Positions 20,159-29,066 of a stretch of DNA of 64,000 nucleotides are shown here, in pieces. Where the stretch lies: NCBI RefSeq assembly GCF_000710915.1, contig NZ_BAUA01000024.1, forward strand, positions 55,851-119,850, in the 5' to 3' direction. Source of the stretch: Nocardia brasiliensis IFM 10847 (lineage in GTDB: Bacteria; Actinomycetota; Actinomycetes; Mycobacteriales; Mycobacteriaceae). A program made the translations under genes and the position numbers. Below the pieces are notes generated by a model, which saw only the letters and a program-made list of their open reading frames with translations, made no database searches and was not told the DNA's origin. Position 1 is the first letter of the stretch. Every line of letters starts with the position of its first letter.

Positions 20159-22588
20159 GTGACGACAGCGCCCGAGACCACCAGTGCAGAGTCCCAGCCC
20201 GTGTCCGCCCCCGCGACGATCGTGAGCCAGGCCAGCGTGAATCGCCGCATCGCCGACGAGCTCGCGGTGCGCGAGACCCAGGTGCGTGCCGCCGTCGAGC
20301 TGCTCGACGCCGGCTCGACCGTGCCGTTCATCGCGCGGTACCGCAAGGAGGTCACCGGCGGTCTCGACGACGCGCAACTGCGGCAGCTGGACGAGCGCCT
20401 GCATTACCTGCGCGAACTCGACGAGCGCCGCGGCGCGATCCTCGAATCCATCCGGGGCCAGGGCAAACTGGACGACGCCCTGCACCAGCAGATCATGCTC
20501 GCCGAAACCAAGGCCCGGCTCGAGGACATCTACCTGCCCTACAAGCCGAAGCGGCGCACCAAGGCCCAGATCGCCCGCGAGGCGGGGCACGAGCCCGTCG
20601 CCGACGCGCTCATCTCCGATCCGACCACCGATCCGGCGCAGTACAACGCAGAGCAGCTGGACGGCGCGCGCTCGATCCTGGTGGAGCGGTTCGCCGAGGA
20701 CGCCGACCTGGTCGGCGAGCTGCGCGAACTGATGTGGAACCGGGGCCAGGTCACCTCGACGGTGCGCGCGGGCAAAGAGGAAGCCGGCGCCAAGTTCGCC
20801 GACTACTTCGAGTTCAGCGAGCCGTTCACCAAACTGCCCTCCCATCGCATCCTCGCGCTGCTGCGCGGCGAGAAAGAAGAGGTGCTGACACTGCACCTCG
20901 AGCCCGACACCGAGGAGCCCGAGCCCGGCGAACGGACCATCTACGAAGGCCGCATCGCGGTGAAATTCGGCATCGCGGACAAGGGCCGCGCCGCCGACAG
21001 CTGGTTGCTGGACACGGTGCGCTGGGCTTGGCGGACCAAACTTCAGGTGAGCCTCGGCATCGATACCCGCATGCGGCTGCGGCAGGCTGCCGAAAAGGAC
21101 GCGGTCGACGTGTTCGCGGCGAACCTGCGCGATCTGCTGCTGGCCGCGCCCGCGGGCACCCGCACCACCATGGGCCTGGACCCGGGCTACCGGACCGGCG
21201 TGAAGGTGGCCGTGGTCGACGCCACCGGCAAGGTCGTCGCCACCGAGGTGATCTACCCGCACAAGCCGCAGGGACAGACCGAGAAGTCGCTGGCCGTGCT
21301 CGGCGCGCTCGTCGCCCGGTTCGGCGTCGAGCTCATCGCCATCGGCAACGGCACCGCCTCGCGCGAGACCGATGCCCTTGCCGCCGAGCTGATCTCGCGC
21401 ATCCCGGAGAACAAGCCGACCAAGATCGTGGTGTCCGAGGCGGGGGCCTCGGTGTACTCGGCCTCGGCGTACGCCAGCCAGGAACTGCCGGACATGGACG
21501 TGTCGCTGCGCGGCGCGGTGTCGATCGCGCGCCGGTTGCAGGACCCGCTCGCCGAGTTGGTGAAGATCGACCCGAAGTCGATCGGTGTCGGTCAGTACCA
21601 GCACGACGTGTCCGAGACGCTGCTGGCGCGCTCGCTGGGCGCGGTGGTCGAAGACGCGGTGAACGCGGTCGGCGTCGACGTGAACACCGCCTCGGTGCCG
21701 CTGCTGTCCCGGGTGTCGGGTATCGCCGGTTCGGTCGCGGAAAGCATTGTCGCGCACCGGGACCAGCACGGACCGTTCCGCAGCCGGACCGCGCTGCTCG
21801 ACGTGCCGCGTCTCGGCCCGAAGGCGTTCGAGCAGTGCGCGGGCTTCCTGCGTATCCGCGGCGGCGACGACCCGCTCGACACCTCCTCCGTGCACCCCGA
21901 GGCCTACCCGGTGGTGCGCCGGATCATGGAATCGACCGGCCGCGACATCACCGAGGTCATCGGCAACACCACCGTGCTGCGCGGGCTGCGCGCCGACGAC
22001 TTCACCGACGAACGCTTCGGTGTGCCCACCGTGACCGACATCATCACCGAGCTCGAGAAGCCCGGCCGCGACCCGCGCCCCGAGTTCAAGACCGCCGAAT
22101 TCGCCGCGGGCGTAGAGAAAGTGGCCGACCTGGAGCCCGGCATGGTGCTCGAAGGAGTCGTCACGAACGTCGCCGCGTTCGGCGCGTTCGTCGACATCGG
22201 CGTGCACCAGGACGGCCTCGTGCACGTCTCGGCGATGTCGCACAACTTCGTCAAGGATCCGCGCGAGGTGGTGAAGTCCGGCGACGTGGTCAAGGTGAAG
22301 GTGCTCGAGGTCGACGTCGCCCGCCAGCGCATCGGGTTGTCGCTGCGCTTGGACGACGAGCCGGGGGCGCCCGCCAAGGGCGAGAACCGGCAGCGCGGTC
22401 AGGGTGGCGACCGCAAGGGCGGTCCCGAGCGGCAGAATGGGCAGGGCCGAAACCAGGGGCGTAACCAGGGTCAGGGTCGCAACCAAGGCCAGGGGCAGTC
22501 GCGCGGCGGCGGCAACCAGCGCCGCAACGCGCCCGCGCCGAGCGGTTCCATGGCCGACGCGTTGCGCCGCGCCGGTTTCGGCCAGTAG
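20159..22588 (+). CDS. tex: Tex family RNA-binding transcriptional accessory protein
   Basis: Conserved nucleic-acid-binding protein, 809 residues from the GTG at 20159 (GGAGG at 20141-20145). Domains in order: N-terminal Tex helices, the YqgF/RNase H-like fold starting TMGLDPGYRTGVKVAVVD near 337, helix-hairpin-helix repeats (near 510-600), an S1 domain (EPGMVLEGVVTNVAAFGAFV near 660) and a C-terminal Gln/Gly/Asn/Arg-rich tail (GQGRNQGRNQG). The low-complexity tail is longer than in E. coli Tex and likely adds non-specific RNA binding. Confidence 0.95.
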   Translation: MTTAPETTSAESQPVSAPATIVSQASVNRRIADELAVRETQVRAAVELLDAGSTVPFIARYRKEVTGGLDDAQLRQLDERLHYLRELDERRGAILESIRGQGKLDDALHQQIMLAETKARLEDIYLPYKPKRRTKAQIAREAGHEPVADALISDPTTDPAQYNAEQLDGARSILVERFAEDADLVGELRELMWNRGQVTSTVRAGKEEAGAKFADYFEFSEPFTKLPSHRILALLRGEKEEVLTLHLEPDTEEPEPGERTIYEGRIAVKFGIADKGRAADSWLLDTVRWAWRTKLQVSLGIDTRMRLRQAAEKDAVDVFAANLRDLLLAAPAGTRTTMGLDPGYRTGVKVAVVDATGKVVATEVIYPHKPQGQTEKSLAVLGALVARFGVELIAIGNGTASRETDALAAELISRIPENKPTKIVVSEAGASVYSASAYASQELPDMDVSLRGAVSIARRLQDPLAELVKIDPKSIGVGQYQHDVSETLLARSLGAVVEDAVNAVGVDVNTASVPLLSRVSGIAGSVAESIVAHRDQHGPFRSRTALLDVPRLGPKAFEQCAGFLRIRGGDDPLDTSSVHPEAYPVVRRIMESTGRDITEVIGNTTVLRGLRADDFTDERFGVPTVTDIITELEKPGRDPRPEFKTAEFAAGVEKVADLEPGMVLEGVVTNVAAFGAFVDIGVHQDGLVHVSAMSHNFVKDPREVVKSGDVVKVKVLEVDVARQRIGLSLRLDDEPGAPAKGENRQRGQGGDRKGGPERQNGQGRNQGRNQGQGRNQGQGQSRGGGNQRRNAPAPSGSMADALRRAGFGQ

Positions 22589-22621
22589 GACCCCTATCGC
22601 GGACGGAGGATGCGGGAAGCC

Positions 22622-23539
22622 ATGCGACGGTGGCTCGACGAAGATGTGATCGCGCAGGGCAGGCTTCCGCTGCTGTGCTTCCTGCTCGGGTTCATCGTCG
22701 GCTTCCTGCTCATCCGGCTCAGCGTCCGGCTGATCCGCAAACAGGTGCGGTGGTGGCCGGGCAACCTGCGCTCCGGCGGGGTGCACATCCACCACATGGT
22801 GTTCGGGGTGATCCTGGTGCTGGCCTCCGGCATCGGCATGGTCACCCTCTACCAGAGTGCCGACACCGCAACGGCTTCCGCGTTGGCGGCCGCCTTCGGC
22901 GTCGGGGCGGCGCTGGTGCTCGACGAGTTCGCGCTGATCTTCTACCTGCGTGACGTGTACTGGGAGGAGCAGGGGCGGACCTCGGTGGACGCGGTGTTCG
23001 TCGCACTCGCGGTCACCGGTCTGCTGCTGCTCGGCTTCCATCCGCTGTGGATGCTGGACATCAACGATTTCCGCAGCGACCCCAATATGGAGGTCCGGAT
23101 CTTCGTCGTCGCGTTCTCCCTGGTGAACCTCGCACTCGCCGCCATCGTGATCGCGAAGGGCAAGATCTGGACCGGCTTGTTCGGCATGTTCTTCCTGCCG
23201 TTGCTCGTGGTCGGTGCGCTGCGGTTGAGCAGGCCGGGTGCGCCGTGGGCACGCTGGCGCTACGCCGACCGCCGCCGCCTGATGTACCGCGCGATCGTGC
23301 GCGAGCGGCGGTACCGGCGTCCGGTGATCCGCGCCAAGATCTTCGTGCAAGACCTGGTCGCCGGCAAACCGGATGTCGAACACGTCCGTACCGCCACCGA
23401 AGCCGAACTCACCAGAACGGTCGTCCCCGCCCCACCTGCCCCCCACCGCCACCACCTCTCCCTCTTCTCCCACGACCACGAACCCGACCACCCCGACCCC
23501 GAACTGGAACCAGTACCCCCCGACCGCCCCACGCCTTGA
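22622..23539 (+). CDS. Integral membrane protein of unknown function
   Basis: 305 residues with about six hydrophobic helices: LPLLCFLLGFIVGFLLI, MVFGVILVLASGIGMVTLY, ALAAAFGVGAALVLDEFALI, AVFVALAVTGLLLLGF, IFVVAFSLVNLALAAIV and LFGMFFLPLLVVGALRL. GVHIHHMVFG carries a conserved-looking His pair and VLDEF an acidic residue within a helix. The C-terminal ~70 residues are cytoplasmic, basic then His/Pro-rich. The ATG at 22610 abuts the GGAGG, so the ATG at 22622 is preferred. Similar orphan proteins occur in actinobacteria; function unknown. Confidence 0.75.
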   Translation: MRRWLDEDVIAQGRLPLLCFLLGFIVGFLLIRLSVRLIRKQVRWWPGNLRSGGVHIHHMVFGVILVLASGIGMVTLYQSADTATASALAAAFGVGAALVLDEFALIFYLRDVYWEEQGRTSVDAVFVALAVTGLLLLGFHPLWMLDINDFRSDPNMEVRIFVVAFSLVNLALAAIVIAKGKIWTGLFGMFFLPLLVVGALRLSRPGAPWARWRYADRRRLMYRAIVRERRYRRPVIRAKIFVQDLVAGKPDVEHVRTATEAELTRTVVPAPPAPHRHHLSLFSHDHEPDHPDPELEPVPPDRPTP

Positions 23540-23635
23540 CCCGTCCACCGGCCGTCCACAGCCGCGCCCGACCAGCCCGCTAGCAGCGCACGGCCCACAG
23601 CCGCACCGAACGAGCCCGCCCGTCGTCCCGAAGTC

Positions 23636-23985
23636 GCCTTGCCGCGCACGGATTGGCGTGCCGCGCACAAGTTCGCGTGCCGCGCGTGTATTCGCCGACG
23701 AATCGGCGCGCGGGACGCGAATTGATACGCGGAGCTGGCACCACCTGGGCGCGTGACTGTACGGCGCGTACGGATTTGTCTAGCGCGCAGAGGTTCGCCT
23801 GGCTCGCAGCGGTGCGCATGACGTGGCAAAACTGCCCGCCGCGGCACAGGGGCTTCTCTGCCGCGCACATGTTCGCGTGCCGCGCGCGTATTCGCCGACG
23901 AATTGGTGCGCGGGACGCGAATTGGTGCGCGGGGTGCGTGCTTTGCGCGGCGCGCGTATTCGCCGACGAGTTGGTGCGCGGGGCC
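23636..23985 (+). repeat. Cluster of diverged copies of the GCCGCGCAC..TTCGC repeat family
   Basis: The 464-base gap 23540-24003 has no gene but is built from degenerate repeats. A ~57-base element occurs at 23676-23732 and 23876-23932 and, truncated, at 23946-23982. Each has GCCGCGCG, then TATTCGCCGACGA and GCGCGGG; the central ATTCG-CCGA-CGAAT can form a small hairpin. Shorter GCCGCGCAC..TTCGC units are interspersed (23641, 23660, 23861). The same theme forms the tandem array at 8041. Confidence 0.8.
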
Positions 23986-24003
23986 GGTGCTTCGTGGCCT
24001 CGG

Positions 24004-24876
24004 CTAGTGGGTGGTGGGTAGAGGGAGGGTGGCGAGGCGTTCGGGGTGGGCGATCAGGTCGATGGCGGTGATTCGATCGTCGGCGACGGTGAAGGCGAGC
24101 ACCGACTTCGGTGCGCCGTCGACGGTACTCAGCAGGCCCGCGACACCGTTGACGATCGCGGGCGCGACGTCGTACCGGTTGGCGAAGGTGTGGAAGGTGT
24201 CCAGCAGCCCGGCCACCGCCGACGCGCCGCGGATGATCTGGAGGCCGCCGGAGCCGCTGTCCGCGCGCAGCACCACCTCGGGATCGAGCAGGGCGAGCAG
24301 CGCGTCGAAGCTGCCCTCGCGCGCGGCGGAGAGGAACGCCGCGACCGCGCGGCGCTGGCGGGGCAGATCCGGGTCGAGGCGCGGCGCGCCGGCCTGCACG
24401 CGCCGCCGGGCTCGGCTGGCGATGGTTTTGGCCGCCGTCGACGACTTGCCCAGGATCGGCCCGATCTCATCGAACGGCAGCGCGAACATGTCGTGCAGCA
24501 CGAACGCCAGCCGCTCTGCCGGATTCAACGAGTCGAGGACCACCAGCAACGCCAGGCCGACCGAATCCGCCAGCACCGCTTGCTGTTCCGGGTCGGCACT
24601 GTCGTCGAGGCGGACCACCGGGTCCGGCAGTTGTTCCTCGAACGAGTCCTCGCGCCGCATCCGCCGCGAGCGCAGCATGTCCAGGCACACCCGGCTCACG
24701 GCAGTGGTCAGCCAGCCGCCCAGATTGTCGATCGTGGCCGGGTTCACGCGGGCCAGCCGCAGCCACGCCTCCTGCACCGCATCGTCGGCCTCGGTCAGCG
24801 AGCCGAGCATCCGGTAGGCCACCGCCGTCAGATGCGCGCGGTGCGCTTCGAACCGGCCGGCCAGATGTTCGTCCAC
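24004..24876 (-). CDS. sigJ: ECF sigma factor of the SigJ type with SnoaL-like domain
   Basis: Extracytoplasmic-function sigma factor, 290 residues. The GTG at 24876 follows GGAGGAGA; ATGs upstream (24900, 24960) lack a ribosome site. Region 2 is AYRMLGSLTEADDAVQEAWL near residue 20; region 4 includes LPFDEIGPILGKSSTAAKTI. The C-terminal ~120 residues (FLSAAREGSFDALLALLDPE...) form a SnoaL/NTF2-like domain that in ECF41/SigJ proteins modulates activity in place of an anti-sigma factor. Such factors typically control the divergent neighbour, here the DoxX-like gene. Confidence 0.9.
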   Translation of the reverse strand: MDEHLAGRFEAHRAHLTAVAYRMLGSLTEADDAVQEAWLRLARVNPATIDNLGGWLTTAVSRVCLDMLRSRRMRREDSFEEQLPDPVVRLDDSADPEQQAVLADSVGLALLVVLDSLNPAERLAFVLHDMFALPFDEIGPILGKSSTAAKTIASRARRRVQAGAPRLDPDLPRQRRAVAAFLSAAREGSFDALLALLDPEVVLRADSGSGGLQIIRGASAVAGLLDTFHTFANRYDVAPAIVNGVAGLLSTVDGAPKSVLAFTVADDRITAIDLIAHPERLATLPLPTTH

Positions 24877-24998
24877 GTGTTCTCCTCCGCCTCGTCCCAT
24901 ACTTATGACGGTGCGCGCGGGCAGAGTGTGACAAGGCTCGTTACCTTTTCGTTCCGCCATCCGTCAGAGGAGCAGCAAACTCGACGGAAGGACTCCTC

Positions 24999-25409
24999 AT
25001 GCACACCCGCGCGAAGGACCTCGCTTATCTGGGCGCCTCAGGTCTGCTGCTCACCGAATCGGTGGTCGGCGCCTACTGGGATCTCGCTCGAATCCCCCAC
25101 GTCCGTACAGCTTTCGAGCATCTGGGCTATCCGATGTATTTCGCGAGCATCCTCGGTGCCGCGAAAACGGCGGCGGCGGCCGCGATCGTGCTGCCGGGGC
25201 CGCCGCGGGCCGAGGAATGGGCCTATGCCGGGCTGACTTTCGTCTTCGTGGGCGCGGCGGCCTCGCATCTCGCGGTCGGCGACAAACCGAAAGCGTGGGT
25301 CGGGCCGCTGGTCTTCGCGGGGCTCACCCTCGTGTCCTGGCGGCTGCGTCCGCCCGTGGGGCGACGAAATCCCGTGGCGCTGTTGCCTCGCCTGGGGCGA
25401 TCCGCATGA
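24999..25409 (+). CDS. DoxX-like membrane protein
   Basis: 136 residues with four predicted helices: LAYLGASGLLLTESVVGAYW, FASILGAAKTAAAAAIVL, WAYAGLTFVFVGAAASHLAV and VGPLVFAGLTLVSWRL. Length and helix pattern fit the DoxX-like group. ECF41-type sigma factors are commonly paired with DoxX-like or oxidoreductase genes, so this is the probable SigJ target. GGAAGGA precedes the ATG. The stop overlaps the ATG of the next (decayed) gene, so the two were an operon. Confidence 0.82.
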   Translation: MHTRAKDLAYLGASGLLLTESVVGAYWDLARIPHVRTAFEHLGYPMYFASILGAAKTAAAAAIVLPGPPRAEEWAYAGLTFVFVGAAASHLAVGDKPKAWVGPLVFAGLTLVSWRLRPPVGRRNPVALLPRLGRSA

Positions 25410-26000
25410 GCATCGACGTACAGGGCACTGTCGCACCGGGATTCGAAAGCGTACGCACCGAATTCGCGGCGGTCGTCGCCGCGGATAACGGCGAATCCGG
25501 CGCGCAGCCGGCCGCTTTCGTGCACGGCACACCGGTGGTCGACCTGTGGGCCGGGCCGCAGGTGACCGGAGACACGCTGACGGGTCTCCTCTCCGCTACC
25601 AAAGGCGCGGCGACGGTGGTGGTCCCGTTGCCGGTGCAGGAGGGCAGGTTGAAACTGGATCAGCCGGTCGCCGCCTACTGGCCGGAGTTCGCCGAGCGCG
25701 GGCAAGGCGGGGATCACCCTGCGGCAGTTCACCACCATTCAGACGGACGGCCGGGATCTCGTCCGCGGCGATCACACCCCCTACTCGGTCGGTTTCGAGG
25801 CGAAAGGTCTGATCTATCCTTTTCTCGGCGCGCAGGCGTTCGGTCACACCGGCGCGGCAGGCTCGGACGGCTTCGCCGACCCGCACACCGGCCTGAGCTA
25901 CGGCTACACCCGTAGACGTGCCGCGTTCGGTTTTCAGGCGGGCGAAAACGAGAGATTGGCCGCAGTGTTGCACCGTGCGGTGCGGAACCTGAGCCGGTGA
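25406..26000 (+). pseudogene. Serine hydrolase/beta-lactamase-family gene, frameshifted and internally deleted
   Basis: The first ~97 codons encode the start of an EstB-like serine hydrolase, including the SxxK motif SATKG near residue 62. The frame then changes at the GGG at 25700-25702; dropping one G restores GKAGITLRQ and an open frame to the TGA at 25998, which contains the family's late motif FGHTGAAGSDGF and ends [19 protein letters not shown]. Even with the frame repaired it is about 198 residues against roughly 380-400 expected, and TLRQ jumps directly to C-terminal sequence. So there is an internal deletion of about half the gene as well as the frameshift. Confidence 0.85.
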
Positions 26001-26010
26001 GCGGGGGGCG

Positions 26011-26043
26011 ATTTTTCTCGCGACCTGCCGATCTGGCACAATG
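26011..26043 (+). promoter_or_regulatory. rplS promoter with ATCTGGCACAATG element
   Basis: ATCTGGCACAATG at 26031-26043 repeats exactly the element at 13121-13133 before rpsP. It implies a 5' leader of about 110 bases for rplS and probable co-regulation of the two ribosomal protein genes. It partly follows the 3' end of the decayed hydrolase gene. Confidence 0.55.
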
Positions 26044-26160
26044 CTCAGGTTGCCCTGGGTGCGTATCGGCCCGGCGCACCCCCTTAATCGGAGCATGAAC
26101 CGGTCGAGCACGTCCCGTGCCGCCAGGGTCCTCTGTTCGCGCGAACCCAGAAGGATGGAA

Positions 26161-26502
26161 ATGAACACCCTTGACTTCGTCGACGAGAAGTCGCTGCGCA
26201 GCGACGTCCCCGACTTCCGGCCGGGCGACACCCTCAATGTGCACGTGAAGGTCATCGAAGGCTCGAAGGAGCGCATCCAGGTCTTCAAGGGCGTCGTCAT
26301 CCGACGCCAGGGCGGTGGCATCCGCGAGACCTTCACGGTCCGCAAGGTGTCGTTCGGTGTCGGCGTGGAGCGCACCTTCCCGGTGCACACCCCCAACATC
26401 GACCACATCGAGGTCGTCACCCGCGGTGACGTCCGCCGTGCCAAGCTCTACTACCTGCGTGATCTGCGCGGCAAGGCCGCCAAGATCAAGGAAAAGCGCT
26501 GA
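26161..26502 (+). CDS. rplS: 50S ribosomal protein L19
   Basis: Large-subunit protein at the 30S-50S interface. 113 residues from the ATG at 26161 ([19 protein letters not shown]); an ATG two codons earlier abuts the AGAAGG and is less likely. Typical L19 sequence: [57 protein letters not shown]. Complete. Confidence 0.97.
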   Translation: MNTLDFVDEKSLRSDVPDFRPGDTLNVHVKVIEGSKERIQVFKGVVIRRQGGGIRETFTVRKVSFGVGVERTFPVHTPNIDHIEVVTRGDVRRAKLYYLRDLRGKAAKIKEKR

Positions 26503-26532
26503 CCTGACCGTTCAGCACCAAGCTTTTTTCCT

Positions 26533-26567
26533 AGCCCGGCCCCGGACCCCAGTTCCGGTGCCGGGCT
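26533..26567 (+). terminator. Hairpin after rplS
   Basis: AGCCCGGC (26533-26540) pairs with GCCGGGCT (26560-26567), with a further CCGGA/TCCGG pairing inside. The hairpin is followed by ACTGTTTT. It lies between rplS and the first signal peptidase gene, whose GTG is at 26580, so lepB may rely on read-through or its own weak promoter. Confidence 0.65.
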
Positions 26568-26579
26568 ACTGTTTTCGAT

Positions 26580-27356
26580 GTGACCGACGAGGGAGCGTCA
26601 GCATCGGCTGACGAGGGGGTACGTCGCGCCGAGCGACGGGGTAAGCGCAAACAGCGACCGTTCTGGCAGGAGCTGCCGGTCTTGATCGTGATCGCGGCGG
26701 TGATCGCCGCGCTGATGGTCAACTTTGTGGGTCGGCCGTACATGATCCCGTCCGAATCCATGGAGCCGACCCTGCACGGTTGTGCGGGCTGCACCGGCGA
26801 TCGAATCTACGTGCAGAAGCTGGGCTACTACTGGGGTGAGCCGAGACCTGGGGATGTAGTCGTCTTCGTCGGTCCGGAATCCTGGAACGATACCTACGTC
26901 TCGCACCGCTCGGACAATTCGGTCCTGCGTACTGTGCAGAACTTCTTCTCGTTCTTCGGCCTGGTGCCGCCCGACGAGAACGATGTGGTGAAGCGGGTCA
27001 TCGCGGTCGGCGGTCAAACTGTCGAATGCTGTGACGCGCAGGGCCGGGTCGAGGTGGACGGCAAGCCGCTCGACGAGCCGTATGCGCGCTACCTCTTCCC
27101 CTATGTGCCAGGTCGGCCGTACGCCGCCGGCGGCGGTCGGGAGTTCGCGCCGGTCACGGTGCCCGAGGGAAATCTATGGGTGATGGGCGACAACCGCGAC
27201 AACTCACGGGACTCCCGCGCGCACACCCGAGACGAGTTGCACGGCACCGTCCCGGTGGACAATGTCCGGGGCAAGGCGGTGTTCAAGATCTGGCCGCCGA
27301 GCCGGATCGGTCCCGTGCGTGCGCAGAATCCTCAGACAACTGACGGGACGTCGTAG
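26580..27356 (+). CDS. lepB: Signal peptidase I (first copy)
   Basis: Membrane serine protease that removes signal peptides from Sec-exported proteins. 258 residues: a basic N terminus, one membrane segment (LPVLIVIAAVIAALMVNFVG), then the catalytic-serine motif IPSESMEPTL near 61, the lysine motif KRVIAVGGQTVECC near 139 and the GDNRDNSRDSR box near 202. Extra cysteines (GCAGC, ECCDAQG) are typical of actinobacterial LepB. Its stop codon is part of a hairpin. A near copy follows 45 bases downstream. Confidence 0.95.
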   Translation: MTDEGASASADEGVRRAERRGKRKQRPFWQELPVLIVIAAVIAALMVNFVGRPYMIPSESMEPTLHGCAGCTGDRIYVQKLGYYWGEPRPGDVVVFVGPESWNDTYVSHRSDNSVLRTVQNFFSFFGLVPPDENDVVKRVIAVGGQTVECCDAQGRVEVDGKPLDEPYARYLFPYVPGRPYAAGGGREFAPVTVPEGNLWVMGDNRDNSRDSRAHTRDELHGTVPVDNVRGKAVFKIWPPSRIGPVRAQNPQTTDGTS

Positions 27357-27390
27357 CCCGGCGTCGGACGCGTCACAGGATGCCGGGCTA
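27354..27390 (+). terminator. Hairpin between the two lepB copies
   Basis: TAGCCCGGC (27354-27362, beginning with the stop codon of the first lepB) pairs with GCCGGGCTA (27382-27390). It closely resembles the hairpin before the first copy (AGCCCGGC...GCCGGGCT), so the duplicated unit apparently carried its flanking hairpin with it. Confidence 0.6.
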
Positions 27391-27401
27391 ATCTGTTCGG
27401 C

Positions 27402-28185
27402 GTGGCAGACGAAAGTGGGTCGGTGTCGGTGTCCGATTCGGGCGACGAAGGGGTATCGCGGCGTCGCGGGAAGCGGCGGCGGGAGAAGAAGCAGCGGCCG
27501 TTCTGGCAGGAGCTGCCCATCCTCATCGTGATCGCCGCGGTGATCGCCGCGCTGATGGTGACTTTCGTCGGGCGGCCGTACGTGATCCCGTCGCAGTCGA
27601 TGGAGACCACGCTGCACGGCTGCGCCGGGTGCACGGGCGACCGTATCTACGTGCAGAAGTTGAGCTACTACTGGGGCGATCCGCAGCCGGGTGACGTGGT
27701 CGTCTTCGTCGGCCCGCCCTCGTGGAACACGCACTACCAGTCGATCCGCTCGGACAACGCCGCGGTGCGCGGGGTGCAGAACTTCTTCTCGTTCTTCGGC
27801 CTGGTGCCGCCGGACGAGAACGATCTGGTGAAGCGGGTCATCGCGGTCGGCGGTCAAACTGTCGAATGCTGTGACGCGCAGGGCCGGGTCAAGGTGGACG
27901 GCAAGCCGCTCGACGAGCCGTATGCGCGCTACATCTTCCCGTACGTCCCCGGCCAGCCGTACGGTCCGGGCGGCGGCCGGGAATTCAAGCCGGTCAAGGT
28001 GCCCGAGGGGGCACCTGTGGGTGATGGGCGACAACCGCAACGAGTCCGCCGATTCGCGCGCGCACATCAGCGACGAACTGCAGGGCACCGTCCCGGTGGA
28101 CAACGTCCGGGGCAAGGCCGTGTTCAAGATCTGGCCGCCGAACCGGATCGGTCCGGTGCGTTCTGAGAACGCCCAAGCGAACTGA
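27402..28185 (+). pseudogene. lepB2: Signal peptidase I (second copy), single-base frameshift in GGGGG
   Basis: Tandem paralogue of lepB. Residues 1-202 read normally (RRREKKQRPFWQELP, IPSQSMETTLHGCAGC, KRVIAVGG). At the five Gs 28007-28011 the frame slips; with four Gs it continues [35 protein letters not shown] and ends SENAQAN at 28185. As written, the GDN box is lost and translation runs to 28166 in the wrong frame. Everything on both sides of the slip is intact, so either a recent mutation or a homopolymer error is likely. If corrected, the protein is about 260 residues and fully active by motif. Confidence 0.85.
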
Positions 28186-28213
28186 TCATCAGCGGCCGCA
28201 GCATAATTGGACG

Positions 28214-29020
28214 GTGGGGCAAAGCCGAGTGGTACACAGCAGTGGGTGGCCGCCGCGCGTGGTGATGCGCAAGGCCGGTGGCCTGCGCACGCTCGAAGCA
28301 GCGCTGATCCGGAGCGGACTGGGTCCCGTCGCGGGTGTCGACGAGGCCGGCCGCGGACCGTGCGCCGGGCCGCTGGTGGTGGCGGCCTGTCTACTGGCGC
28401 CGAAGGCCTACGACAAGCTGGCCGGGTTGGACGACTCCAAGAAGCTCACCGAGTCCGTCCGCGAAGAGCTGTATCCGGTGATCCTGCGCCTGTCGCTGGC
28501 CTGGAACGTGGTGGTCATCCCGGCCTGGGAGATCGACTCGATCGGCATCCACGTCGCCAATATCGAAGGCATGCGGCGCGCGGTGGCCGGGCTCGGGGAG
28601 CGACCGGGGTACGTGCTCACCGACGGCTTCCGGGTGCCCGGCATCCCGGTGCCGTCGCTGCCGGTGATCGGCGGTGACGCCGCCGCGGCCTGTATCGCCG
28701 CCGCCAGCATCCTGGCTAAGGTGACCAGGGACCGGATGATGGTCGAGCTGGACGAGCAATTTCCCGGCTACGGTTTCGCGTCGCACAAGGGCTACAACAC
28801 GCCCGACCATATCGCCGCCCTGCACCGGCTCGGCCCCAGCGACGAGCATCGGCGCTCATGGCGAAATGTGCGGGAGATGGCCGGTCTCCGGCCGGTCGAC
28901 GCCGTAGCCGAGGCCGCTGACGCGGTGCTCGCGGGCGAGGTCGACCCGATGCTGTCCGATGAGTCAGAAGCCATGCGTCCGGATAGCCGAGTGGCTACCG
29001 GCGCGACCCATGCGCGATGA
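28214..29020 (+). CDS. rnhB: Ribonuclease HII
   Basis: Cleaves RNA in RNA-DNA hybrids, including single ribonucleotides. Catalytic DEAGRG near 42, [12 protein letters not shown] and the [14 protein letters not shown] segment are all present. The start is uncertain (GTG 28214 or 28229): the segment [20 protein letters not shown] matches the N terminus of mycobacterial RnhB, so the ATG at 28265 would be too short. The C-terminal ~40 residues are Ala/Glu/Asp-rich and variable. Followed by DUF2469, the conserved order. Confidence 0.95.
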   Translation: MGQSRVVHSSGWPPRVVMRKAGGLRTLEAALIRSGLGPVAGVDEAGRGPCAGPLVVAACLLAPKAYDKLAGLDDSKKLTESVREELYPVILRLSLAWNVVVIPAWEIDSIGIHVANIEGMRRAVAGLGERPGYVLTDGFRVPGIPVPSLPVIGGDAAAACIAAASILAKVTRDRMMVELDEQFPGYGFASHKGYNTPDHIAALHRLGPSDEHRRSWRNVREMAGLRPVDAVAEAADAVLAGEVDPMLSDESEAMRPDSRVATGATHAR

Positions 29021-29066
29021 TGTCAGCAACTGACGCAACGCGGCGAGAAGGAGGACGTCCCACCCG

